From: Actinokineospora auranticolor
Lineage (GTDB): Bacteria; Actinomycetota; Actinomycetes; Mycobacteriales; Pseudonocardiaceae
Assembly (NCBI RefSeq): GCF_002934265.1
Contig: NZ_PTIX01000004.1
Coordinates: forward strand, 372,001 to 436,000
Length of the DNA stretch: 64,000 bases
Direction of reading: 5' to 3'
The notes beneath the pieces were generated by a model that saw only the letters and a list, made by a program, of their open reading frames with translations, was not told the DNA's origin and did no database searches. Positions 36,965-44,618 of the stretch are shown piece by piece; within the stretch, counting starts at the first letter, position 1, and every line of letters starts with the position of its first letter. A program made the translations under genes and the position numbers.

Positions 36965-37588
36965 CTACACCACGGTCGTTGTCGTGAGGACCGGGTTCGG
37001 GTCCGGGTAGCAGGACGCGGGCACGTTCACGTCCAAGAGGATCACCCGCACCACGGCCGTCGCGGTCAGGCCGGGGTTGCCGTAGCCGGAGCCGTAGAGG
37101 GTCGTCTCGACCGTCCCCGGCGACCCGGCGGTCAGGTTCAGGGTGATGGCGGGCAGTTCGAACGACGCCCCGCCGTTGACGGGACCGGTGGCGGTGAGGG
37201 TGACGACGCCGCCCGCCTGGCTCAGCGCGGTCGCGCCCACCCCGGAGCCGCCGGAGAGCGACCCGGAGACGTAGGTCGAGTTCGCCGGGACCGGCACCTT
37301 GAACGTCAGGTTCTGCACGCGGCGCAGCGCGTAGGTGCCCACGGTGGCGGGCACGCTCGCCGCCGCCGGGTCGATCGTCACGCTGAACGCGCTGCCCGCC
37401 GACACGCTCGCGGGCGCGCTGACGTCGGCGGGCTGGGTGAGGGTGAAGTCGTACGTCGAGCCGAGTGCGGAGGCCTGGCAAGCGAAGTTGATGCCGACCG
37501 GCACGGCCGCCGCCACCGGGGCGAGGGCCAGGGCGGGCACGGCGACGAGAGCGGCGATGGTCATGGTGCGACGCGGGGTGCGCTTCAT
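36965..37588 (-). CDS. Secreted beta-rich protein of unknown function
   Basis: 207 residues. A Sec signal peptide is clear: basic MKRTPRRT, a hydrophobic stretch (MTIAALVAVPALALAPVA) and a cut after AAA-VPVG. The mature part is Ala/Thr/Val-rich with two Cys (NFACQAS near the start and ASCYPDPNP near the end), fitting a disulfide-closed beta-sandwich. I do not recognise a named family with certainty. GAGGTG lies 6 bases before the ATG at 37588. A single gene between strong hairpins. Confidence 0.75.
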   Translation of the reverse strand: MKRTPRRTMTIAALVAVPALALAPVAAAVPVGINFACQASALGSTYDFTLTQPADVSAPASVSAGSAFSVTIDPAAASVPATVGTYALRRVQNLTFKVPVPANSTYVSGSLSGGSGVGATALSQAGGVVTLTATGPVNGGASFELPAITLNLTAGSPGTVETTLYGSGYGNPGLTATAVVRVILLDVNVPASCYPDPNPVLTTTTVV

Positions 37589-37620
37589 CGGGTTCACCTC
37601 GACTGGGCTGTTAGGAGAAA

Positions 37621-37670
37621 CGGGTTCGGCCGCGCGGCGCGCCCATCGTTGCGCCGCGCGGCCGAATCCG
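37621..37670 (-). terminator. Large hairpin before the secreted-protein gene
   Basis: The arms 37621-37640 and 37651-37670 pair over 20 bases with one mismatch around GCCCATCGTT; leftward it is followed by TTTCTCCTA. It could finish transcription arriving from the sulfur operon, or be a 5' structure of the secreted-protein mRNA. Confidence 0.7.
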
Positions 37671-37692
37671 TCAAACATTCACCCAGTGGGTC

Positions 37693-37722
37693 GGTGTCGC
37701 GGTGCTATTCGACCGCGACACC
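37693..37722 (-). terminator. Second hairpin downstream of the sulfur operon
   Basis: GGTGTCGCGGT (37693-37703) pairs perfectly with ACCGCGACACC (37712-37722) around GCTATTCG. It lies 142 bp past the sirohydrochlorin chelatase stop, upstream of the larger hairpin, so the sulfur operon has a double stop-type structure after it. Confidence 0.6.
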
Positions 37723-37863
37723 CCGGTTAATGGCCCGGCCCGTGTAGGCGACGGTCCGCGCCTGCTCGCCGCCGCGGCACACCCACACGGTCCAGCGGGA
37801 ACCCGCGCAGCGCGACCGGACCGGCCGTGCGGGTGGTTTCGAACCGGTCCCTAACGCAGCGGC

Positions 37864-38589
37864 TCAGGCCGACCGCAGCGCGGCGGCCCGCACCTGGTCG
37901 TAGCGGTCCAGCACGACCTCCGCCACGGTTGTGCCGAGCGGGGCGGCCACCACCGCGGCACCGGCCAGTTTCCGCACCCGGTCCGGCAGCAGACCGGGGG
38001 CCAGGAAGTACGACGCCACCGCGATCCGCCGCGCGCCGCGCGCCCGTAGTGCGGCCACCGCGGACGGCACGTCGGGTTCCGCCGTCGACGCGAACGCCGC
38101 CCGCACCCCGCGCCACCCGAGGGTCGACGACCAGCGCTCCGCGATCTCGGCCACTACGGCGTTGGCGGGCGCGTGCGACGAGCCGGTCGCCGCGAGCACG
38201 ACCCCGACCTCGCGGTCACCCGGCTCCACGCCGACTTCGGCAAGCCGCCGCAGGGCGGCCTCTTCCAGCTTCCGGTCCGGTCCCAGGACATCGGTGACCG
38301 TTGTGGACAGCCGAGGTAGCCGCGCGCGGGCCTCGTCCAAGAGCGCCGGTAGGTCTACCCGCGCGTGGTAGGCCCGTCCGAGCAAGAGGGGCGCTACTAC
38401 GACTTCGCGGTGGCCTTCACGGTGCAAACCGGACAACACGTCGAACACCCGTGGCGCGGACAGGTCCAGGAAAGCGGCCCGCACGTCCAAACCGGGCCGC
38501 CGCGCACGGACAGCCGAGACCAGTTCGGCCACCGTGGCGGCCGAACGCGGGTCGCGGCTGCCGTGCGCGACAGCGACAAGGGGAACCAC
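37864..38589 (-). CDS. Sirohydrochlorin chelatase (CbiX/SirB-like)
   Basis: 241 residues with two CbiX half-domains: the start PLVAVAHGSRDPRSAATV carries the metal-binding His (AHGSRDP), and a second half is seen from VGVVLAATGSSHAPANAV. It inserts Fe or Co into sirohydrochlorin; in this operon, which encodes siroheme-dependent sulfite reductase, iron for siroheme is the likely metal. It is the last gene of the leftward sulfur operon, abutting the permease gene. Confidence 0.9.
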   Translation of the reverse strand: MVPLVAVAHGSRDPRSAATVAELVSAVRARRPGLDVRAAFLDLSAPRVFDVLSGLHREGHREVVVAPLLLGRAYHARVDLPALLDEARARLPRLSTTVTDVLGPDRKLEEAALRRLAEVGVEPGDREVGVVLAATGSSHAPANAVVAEIAERWSSTLGWRGVRAAFASTAEPDVPSAVAALRARGARRIAVASYFLAPGLLPDRVRKLAGAAVVAAPLGTTVAEVVLDRYDQVRAAALRSA

Positions 38590-39528
38590 CTACACGGCCC
38601 CAGTCAGGCCCCGTGCGCGCAGCACGGTCCGCTCCAACGGGCGGAACACGGCCAGTTCGATGCCCACGCCCACCAGGAAGATCAGGAAGATGCCCGCCAG
38701 CACCATCGACATGTCCGACAGCTGCATGCCGTTGTGCAGGTACTGGCCGAGGCCGAAGCCGAGCTGCGGGGACGTGGCGATCAACTCGGCGGCCATCAGC
38801 GACCGCCAGGAGAACGCCCACCCCTGCTTGAGCCCGGCCAGGTACCCGGGCAGCGCGGCGGGCAACAGGATGTACCGCGCCGAGTCGAGCCTGCCCGCGC
38901 CCAGCACCTTGCCCACCCGGGGGAGGATCGGCGGGATCTGGTCGATGCCCGACACCAGGCCGCTGGCGATCGAGGGGACCGCGCCCAGCAGCACCACGGT
39001 GTAGATCGCGCCGTCGGTCAGGCCGAACCACAGCACCGCGGCGGGCACCCAGGCCACCGACGGCAGGCTCTGCAGGCCCGAGATCAGCGGACCGAACGCC
39101 GCGCGGATCAGCGGCACCTTGGCCAGCACCAGACCCAGCGGCGTGGCCACCGCGACCGAGATCAGGAACCCGATGACCGCGCGGTGCACCGAGACCCAGA
39201 GGAACTCCCAGACGTCGCCGTTGCGCACGACCTTCCAGATCTGCGCCCACACGTCCTGCGGCGCGGGCAGCTGGAACTCCGGCCACAACGCCAGCGACCA
39301 CAGGACCTGCCAGAGGATCACCGTCAGGATGATGGCGACGATCGGGGAGACGACCGCGCGGACCAGGTTGCGCCGACCGCCCGAGCCGGACGGCGGCGTG
39401 TCCAGCGCGTCCAGCCCGGCCTCGACGGCTGAGGAGTCAGCCACCTGCTGGGGGTGTTCCGCGACACCGTTGCGCTCCGGGCCGTGACCCGGTGCGGCGG
39501 CACCGTCGTCGAGGACCTCACGCGGCAT
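38590..39528 (-). CDS. ABC transporter permease, sulfonate/sulfate-type
   Basis: 312 residues. After a hydrophilic N-terminal extension (~55 residues) there are about six membrane helices (IVAIILTVILWQVLWSLALW, AVIGFLISVAVATPLGLVLA, LAGIFLIFLVGVGIELAVF). The EAA-type loop for the ATPase reads AELIATSPQLGFGLGQYL. It resembles SsuC/NrtB permeases. Its start overlaps the ATPase stop by 11 bases. No cysT/cysW genes are present, so this may be the sulfur importer of the operon; the substrate is inferred. Confidence 0.9.
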   Translation of the reverse strand: MPREVLDDGAAAPGHGPERNGVAEHPQQVADSSAVEAGLDALDTPPSGSGGRRNLVRAVVSPIVAIILTVILWQVLWSLALWPEFQLPAPQDVWAQIWKVVRNGDVWEFLWVSVHRAVIGFLISVAVATPLGLVLAKVPLIRAAFGPLISGLQSLPSVAWVPAAVLWFGLTDGAIYTVVLLGAVPSIASGLVSGIDQIPPILPRVGKVLGAGRLDSARYILLPAALPGYLAGLKQGWAFSWRSLMAAELIATSPQLGFGLGQYLHNGMQLSDMSMVLAGIFLIFLVGVGIELAVFRPLERTVLRARGLTGAV

Positions 39529-40294
39529 GGCTGCTGATCACCTCGCGGAGCCGAGCGTTGATCCGGTCCACCGCATCCAACTCGTCCGAGCCGGTGAGCC
39601 CGTCGACGTCCCACTCCTGCACGACCCGGCCCGGCTTGGACGACAGCAGCACGACCCGTTGCCCCAGCCGCACGGCCTCGCGCACGTCGTGGGTCACGAA
39701 CACCACGGCCGTGCCGGTGGCCTGCCACACGCGCAGCAGCTCACCCTGGAGCACGTCGCGGGTGATCGCGTCGAGCGCGGAGAACGGCTCGTCCATCAGC
39801 AGCAGCGACGCGGCCTCGCCGCGGTTGCCGTCCAACGCGGACGCCAGCGCGCGGGCCAGCGCGACTCGTTGCCGCATGCCACCCGACAGCTCGTGCGGTC
39901 GCTTGTTGCCCACGTCGCCGAGGCGCACCAGGTCCAGCAGCTCGCGGGTGCGCGCCTCGCGCTGCGACTTGCCGACCCTGGCGAGCCGCAGCGGCAGCTC
40001 CACGTTGCGCGCGGCGGTCAGCCACGGCATCAGCGCGGCCTCTTGGAACATCACCGCCGGGCGGGTCGTGGACAGCTCGATCTCCCCCGAGGTGGGGGCG
40101 TCGAGCCCGGCGATCAGGTTGAGCACGGTGGTCTTGCCGCAGCCGGACGCGCCGAGGAGGCAGACGAACTCGCCTGGCGCGACCCTCAGATCGATCCCGT
40201 CGAGGGCGGTGACGGCGCGAGTTCCGCTGCCGAAGGTCTTCCGGACACCGTCGAGCCGCACGGCGGTCTCGGTGGCCTCAAGGGTGGCGGTCAT
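39518..40294 (-). CDS. ABC transporter ATPase, SsuB/NrtD-like
   Basis: 258 residues with Walker A LLGASGCGKTTVLNL, Q-loop VMFQEAALMPWLTA, signature LSGGMRQRVALARALA, Walker B LLLMDEPFSALDA and the switch His in VFVTHDVREAV. This is the subclass powering nitrate, sulfonate and taurine importers. It pairs with the permease and binding protein on either side. The ATG at 40294 begins the family pattern, 32 bp after the lipoprotein gene. Confidence 0.95.
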   Translation of the reverse strand: MTATLEATETAVRLDGVRKTFGSGTRAVTALDGIDLRVAPGEFVCLLGASGCGKTTVLNLIAGLDAPTSGEIELSTTRPAVMFQEAALMPWLTAARNVELPLRLARVGKSQREARTRELLDLVRLGDVGNKRPHELSGGMRQRVALARALASALDGNRGEAASLLLMDEPFSALDAITRDVLQGELLRVWQATGTAVVFVTHDVREAVRLGQRVVLLSSKPGRVVQEWDVDGLTGSDELDAVDRINARLREVISSHAA

Positions 40295-40326
40295 GGGTAT
40301 CGCCTGCCTTCCTCGGCTCGTCTCCG

Positions 40327-41406
40327 CTACTTCTTGTCCAGGCCCGCCGCGTCGACCTCGGGCTTGCCCGCGGCCTTGAGCACGGCGTTGAGGTTGGTCA
40401 CGTCGACGAACCCGGCGAGGTTGGTCTCCTTGTCCGCGACCTTGGCGGTGACCGCGTCCTTGGAGAGCTGCGGGAAGGTGGCGGCCAGCGGGTCGGTGTC
40501 CAGCGAGATGGAGGTGAACGCGCGGTCGATCGTCTTCTGCGCCAGCGCCTTGCCGGTCAGCGCCTCCAGCTGCTTGTTCACCGCGGCCTTCGCGTCGGCC
40601 TCGTTGGCCTTGGCGTAGTCGTTGGCGGCCAGCAGCCCGCGCAGCAGCGCCTGCACGGTCTGCGGGTGGTCCTGGAGGAACTGGGTGCGGACCAAGAGGA
40701 CGGTGGTCGGGAACTTCCCATCCTTCCACAGTTCCTTCTCGTCGAGGAAGACCTTGGCGCCCGCTTCCAGCACCAACCGCGACGACCACGGCTCGGGCAG
40801 CCACGCGGCCTGCACCTCGCCCTTCTTGAACGCGTCGAGGGTCTGCGCGTTCTCCCGGTTGGTGACCGTCACCTTGCCGAGCAGACCCTTGTCCGCCAGC
40901 CACTTCTTCAGCGACACGTCCTGGGTGTTGCCCAGCGCGGGCGTCACCACGACCTTGCCGACGAGGTCCTCGGGCTTGGTGATCTCCGCCGTGGTCACCA
41001 GCTGCGCGCCCCCGGACGTGCCACCGGCGACCAGCCGGACGGCCTCACCCTTGGACTTGGCGAAGGCGTTGATCGCCGGGCCGGAGCCGATGAAGCCCGC
41101 GTCCAGCGAACCGCCGAGGAACGCGCCCACCTCGGTCGGGCCGTCGTTGAACTTGGTCGGCACCAGCTTGGTGTTGCCCAGTTCCTTGGCGAAGAACCCC
41201 TTCTCCAGCCCGATCAGCGCCGAGGTGTGGGTGACGTTCGGGAAGTAGCCCAGGCGCAGCTCGGCGGCGGGGCCCTTGTCTGTGCTCTGCCCCGGGGCAG
41301 GCGCCGGGGTGCTGGGCTCGGCGGCGCGCGAGCAGGCCGAGGCCAGCAGGGAGACGGCGATGACGCCTGCGGCTAAGACACGGGACGTTCGGAGCGTGCG
41401 CTTCAC
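40327..41406 (-). CDS. ABC transporter substrate-binding lipoprotein, SsuA/NMT1-like
   Basis: 359 residues. The signal peptide ends in a lipobox LLASAC, so it is anchored to the outer face of the membrane. The mature protein has LRLGYFPNVTHTSALIGLEK, LDAGFIGSGPAINAFAKSKG and VQAAWLPEPWSSRLV, the NMT1/SsuA-type fold that binds sulfonates, nitrate, taurine or sulfate. Place in the cys operon favours a sulfur compound. Confidence 0.92.
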   Translation of the reverse strand: MKRTLRTSRVLAAGVIAVSLLASACSRAAEPSTPAPAPGQSTDKGPAAELRLGYFPNVTHTSALIGLEKGFFAKELGNTKLVPTKFNDGPTEVGAFLGGSLDAGFIGSGPAINAFAKSKGEAVRLVAGGTSGGAQLVTTAEITKPEDLVGKVVVTPALGNTQDVSLKKWLADKGLLGKVTVTNRENAQTLDAFKKGEVQAAWLPEPWSSRLVLEAGAKVFLDEKELWKDGKFPTTVLLVRTQFLQDHPQTVQALLRGLLAANDYAKANEADAKAAVNKQLEALTGKALAQKTIDRAFTSISLDTDPLAATFPQLSKDAVTAKVADKETNLAGFVDVTNLNAVLKAAGKPEVDAAGLDKK

Positions 41407-41444
41407 GACAAGGGCCTTTCCTAAGGGGTTCTACTGGGGGTAGA

Positions 41445-42782
41445 TCAAGGACCGGGGGACACGAGGTCCCCGGACTCGGCGTCGACGTCGCCGCCGAGGC
41501 TGTTCGGGTCCACTTCCAGGGCCTGCAGCCCGGCACCGACCAGACCGGCCGCGAGGGTGGCGCCATCCCCCGCGTCGATCACCAGGAAGGCACCGTTGCG
41601 CCGGTTGACGGCGTAGTCGTCCACCGGCAACGGCTCGGCCGTGCGCACCCGCACCCGGCCGATCTCGTTGAGGTCCAGGGTCTGGGGGTTGGGCACCGAG
41701 GCGAGCTTCTGCTCGTCGAAGCGGGCGCTCAGCTCGGTGACCACGGCCTGCACGGTGCGGGCACCGTGCTTGACCAGCACGCGCGCGCCGGGGCGCAGCG
41801 GCTTGTCCGAGAGCCACGCCACGGTCGCGTCGAACTCGTCGACCGGCGCGGGGGCCTCGGACACCGTGGCGATCAGGTCGCCGCGGGTGATGTCGATCTC
41901 GTCGTCGAGCAGGAGGGTGACCGAGCGGCCCGCCTCCGCCTCGGCGAGCTCGCCGTCGGGGGTGTCGATCCGGGACACCGTCGTGCGCCTGCCGGAGGGC
42001 AGCACCACGACCTCGTCGCCGGGGCGGACCGTGCCCGCCGCCACCTGGCCCGCGTAGCCGCGGTAGTCGGTGTGCTCGGCGGTGTTGGTGCGGATGACGT
42101 ACTGCACCGGGAACCGGAACGGCGCGTCGTGCGGGTCGGGCTCGACCGGCACCGTCTCCAGGTGCTCCAGCAGCGTCGGGCCGACGTACCACGGGGTGCG
42201 CGCGGAACGGTCCACCACGTTGTCGCCCACGAGCGCGGAGACCGGGATGGACAGCACGGAGCCGACCGGGTAGCCCAGCGCGGTGGCGTGGTCGGTGAAC
42301 TCCTTCGCGATCACCTCGAAGGTGGCCTCGTCGTAGTTCGCCAGGTCGATCTTGTTGACCGCCAGCACCAGCCGCGGCACGCCGAGCAGGGCCAGCACCG
42401 CGGCGTGGCGGCGGGTCTGCTCCAGCACGCCCTTGCGCGCGTCGACCAGCAGCACCGCCAGTTGCGCCGTGGACGCCCCGGTGACGGTGTTGCGGGTGTA
42501 CTGCACGTGGCCGGGGGTGTCGGCGAGCACGAACGAGCGCTTAGGCGTGGCGAAGTAGCGGTAGGCCACATCGATGGTGATGCCCTGCTCGCGCTCGGAG
42601 CGCAGCCCGTCGACCAGCAGCGACAGATCCGGAGTGGACAGTCCCTTGTCCACGCTCGCGCGGTGGACCGCGTCGAGGGTGTCGGCGAGCACGGACTTGG
42701 TGTCGTAGAGCAGCCTGCCGACGAGCGTGGACTTGCCGTCGTCGACGCTGCCCGCTGTGGCCAGTCGCAACAAATCGGACAT
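41445..42782 (-). CDS. cysN: Sulfate adenylyltransferase subunit 1 (GTPase)
   Basis: 445 residues. With CysD it makes adenosine 5'-phosphosulfate (APS) from sulfate and ATP, using GTP hydrolysis. G motifs: GSVDDGKSTLVGRLLY, DTPGHVQYTRNTVTGA, AVNKIDL. The ATG overlaps the cysD stop (ATGA), so both subunits are made together. No APS-kinase domain is fused to the C-terminus. Confidence 0.97.
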   Translation of the reverse strand: MSDLLRLATAGSVDDGKSTLVGRLLYDTKSVLADTLDAVHRASVDKGLSTPDLSLLVDGLRSEREQGITIDVAYRYFATPKRSFVLADTPGHVQYTRNTVTGASTAQLAVLLVDARKGVLEQTRRHAAVLALLGVPRLVLAVNKIDLANYDEATFEVIAKEFTDHATALGYPVGSVLSIPVSALVGDNVVDRSARTPWYVGPTLLEHLETVPVEPDPHDAPFRFPVQYVIRTNTAEHTDYRGYAGQVAAGTVRPGDEVVVLPSGRRTTVSRIDTPDGELAEAEAGRSVTLLLDDEIDITRGDLIATVSEAPAPVDEFDATVAWLSDKPLRPGARVLVKHGARTVQAVVTELSARFDEQKLASVPNPQTLDLNEIGRVRVRTAEPLPVDDYAVNRRNGAFLVIDAGDGATLAAGLVGAGLQALEVDPNSLGGDVDAESGDLVSPGP

Positions 42783-43729
42783 CAGAAGTAGCCCTCCCGC
42801 TTGCGGTCTTCCATGGCGGCCTCGGACAGCCGGTCGTCCGCGCGGGTCGCGCCGCGCTCGGTCAGCCTGCTCGCCGACACCTCGGCGATGACCTCGTCCA
42901 GATCGGCCGCTTCGGACAGCACGGCACCGGTGCACGATCCGTCCCCGACTGTCCGGTATCGGACAGTCAGTTCCTGCACCGGCTCATCCGCGCGCGGACC
43001 GAACCAGGGACCTGCCGTCAGCCACATACCGTCGCGCTGGAACACCTCACGGGTGTGCGCGAAGTAGATGGACGGCAGTTCGATCGCCTCGCGCTGGATG
43101 TAGCGCCAGACGTCCAGTTCGGTCCAGTTGGACAGCGGGAACACACGAACGTGTTCGCCGGAGCGGTGCCTGCCGTTATAGAGGTTCCACAATTCGGGAC
43201 GCTGACGACGCGGCTCCCACTGACCGAAGGAATTGCGTAGGCTGAAAATTCTTTCTTTCGCGCGGGCCCGCTCCTCATCGCGGCGCCCGCCACCGAAGAC
43301 GGCGTCGAACTTGTTGCCCGTGATGGAATCCAGGAGGGGGACGGTCTGAAGAGGATTTCGCGTTCCGTCCGCCCGCTCCTCCAGCCTTCCGTCATCGATG
43401 TAGTCCTGGACGCTCGCCACGACCAGGCGGAGGCCGTAGCGCTCCACCGTGCGGTCGCGGAACTCGATGACCTCGTCGAGGTTGTGCCCGGTATCGACGT
43501 GCAGTAGCGGAAATGGGACAGGTGCGGGCCAGAACGCCTTGACCGCCAAATGAAGCAGTACAGTGGAGTCCTTGCCGCCGGAGAACAGGATTACCGGTCG
43601 GTCGAACTCCCCTGCCACCTCACGGAAGATGTGGATAGCCTCGGACTCCAGGCGCGCCAACGCGTCCAGTGGTTCGGTACCCACTGGACGCGGAGTGGAC
43701 TGTCGCACGGACTCGGTTGTCTCAGTCAT
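42782..43729 (-). CDS. cysD: Sulfate adenylyltransferase subunit 2
   Basis: 315 residues, an adenine-nucleotide alpha-hydrolase fold. PVILFSGGKDSTVLLHLAVK is the PP-loop, followed by PFPLLHVDTGHNLDEVIEFR and FGGGRRDEERARAKERIFSL. It catalyses APS formation in complex with CysN. The start at 43729 lies 10 bp after the cysH stop. Confidence 0.97.
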   Translation of the reverse strand: MTETTESVRQSTPRPVGTEPLDALARLESEAIHIFREVAGEFDRPVILFSGGKDSTVLLHLAVKAFWPAPVPFPLLHVDTGHNLDEVIEFRDRTVERYGLRLVVASVQDYIDDGRLEERADGTRNPLQTVPLLDSITGNKFDAVFGGGRRDEERARAKERIFSLRNSFGQWEPRRQRPELWNLYNGRHRSGEHVRVFPLSNWTELDVWRYIQREAIELPSIYFAHTREVFQRDGMWLTAGPWFGPRADEPVQELTVRYRTVGDGSCTGAVLSEAADLDEVIAEVSASRLTERGATRADDRLSEAAMEDRKREGYF

Positions 43730-43739
43730 GAATTCGTCC

Positions 43740-44426
43740 CTACCCGTGCAATCCGCACTCGGTCTTGGCCTGCCCGGCCCAGCGGCCGCTGCGGGCGTCC
43801 TGGCCCGGCAGCGGCTTCGCGGTGCACGGCGCGCAGCCGATCGACGGATAACCCTCCTGCACCAACGGGTTCTCCAAGATCCCGTGGTCGGCGATGTACC
43901 GGTTGAACTCGTCGTCGGACCACGCCGCGATCGGGTTGACCTTCACCAGCCCGTTGCGGTCGTCCCACTGCACGATGGGGGTGTTGGCGCGCGTGGGCGC
44001 GTCGACCCGGCGCACACCCGTGACCCACGCGTCGTAGCGCGCCAGGGTGTCCCGCAGCGGCACCACCTTGCGCAGGAAGCAGCACTTCGTCTGGTCCGTC
44101 TGGTTCAGCAGCCCGAACTCGGCCTCCTGGTCGGCCACCGACTGCGCGGCCTCCGCGTTGACGATCCGCACCTCCGGGTAGACCACGGCGACCGCGTCGC
44201 GCGTGCCGATGGTCTCCGCGAAGTGGTAGCCGGTCTCCAGGAAGAGCACGTCGATCTCGCGCCTGGCCTGGTACGCCAGGTCGATGAGCACCGCGTCCTG
44301 CATGTTCGACGCGACGATGAAGCGGTCGCCGAAGGTCTCGGCGGTCCAGGCCAGCGCCTCCGCCGCGGTGGCTTCCGCCAGCTCGTGCTCGGCTCTCGTC
44401 GCTAACTCCTGGTACGTGGTCGTCAC
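43740..44426 (-). CDS. cysH: APS reductase (assimilatory, iron-sulfur type)
   Basis: 228 residues. The [4Fe-4S] ligands are present as KCCFLRK and CAPC (PSIGCAPCTAKP), with the catalytic Cys in the ending ECGLHG. This CC...CxxC pattern marks enzymes that reduce APS directly, not PAPS. This explains why no cysC (APS kinase) lies between cysH and cysD, as it does in Streptomyces. The GTG at 44426 has GGGGAGG upstream and overlaps the stop of the zinc-ribbon gene (GTGA). Confidence 0.95.
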   Translation of the reverse strand: MTTTYQELATRAEHELAEATAAEALAWTAETFGDRFIVASNMQDAVLIDLAYQARREIDVLFLETGYHFAETIGTRDAVAVVYPEVRIVNAEAAQSVADQEAEFGLLNQTDQTKCCFLRKVVPLRDTLARYDAWVTGVRRVDAPTRANTPIVQWDDRNGLVKVNPIAAWSDDEFNRYIADHGILENPLVQEGYPSIGCAPCTAKPLPGQDARSGRWAGQAKTECGLHG

Positions 44427-44581
44427 TGTGCCGCCTCCCCGGAGAGATTCAGTCCGATGAACTTGACCGTGAAGACCCGGCGGCACGCGGTGCACAGCCA
44501 GGCCGCGTGCGGCTCCTCCTGCGGACGCAGGTCCTCGTCACCGCAGTACGGGCAGTAGAACGGGGTCGCTCGCTCGCTCAT
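44423..44581 (-). CDS. 52-residue zinc-ribbon protein of the cys operon
   Basis: A tiny gene that is easily missed. The protein has two CxxC pairs (FYCPYCGDED and WLCTACRRVFTV) spaced as in a zinc ribbon. The stop overlaps the cysH start in a GTGA and its start is 37 bp after the sulfite reductase stop, so it is an integral operon member. Small genes hold the same slot in other actinobacterial cys operons. Function unknown; a metal or redox adaptor is possible. Confidence 0.85.
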   Translation of the reverse strand: MSERATPFYCPYCGDEDLRPQEEPHAAWLCTACRRVFTVKFIGLNLSGEAAQ

Positions 44582-44618
44582 TCCGCCTCCCGCCCTGGGA
44601 AAGTTCCCACCGGCGCGC

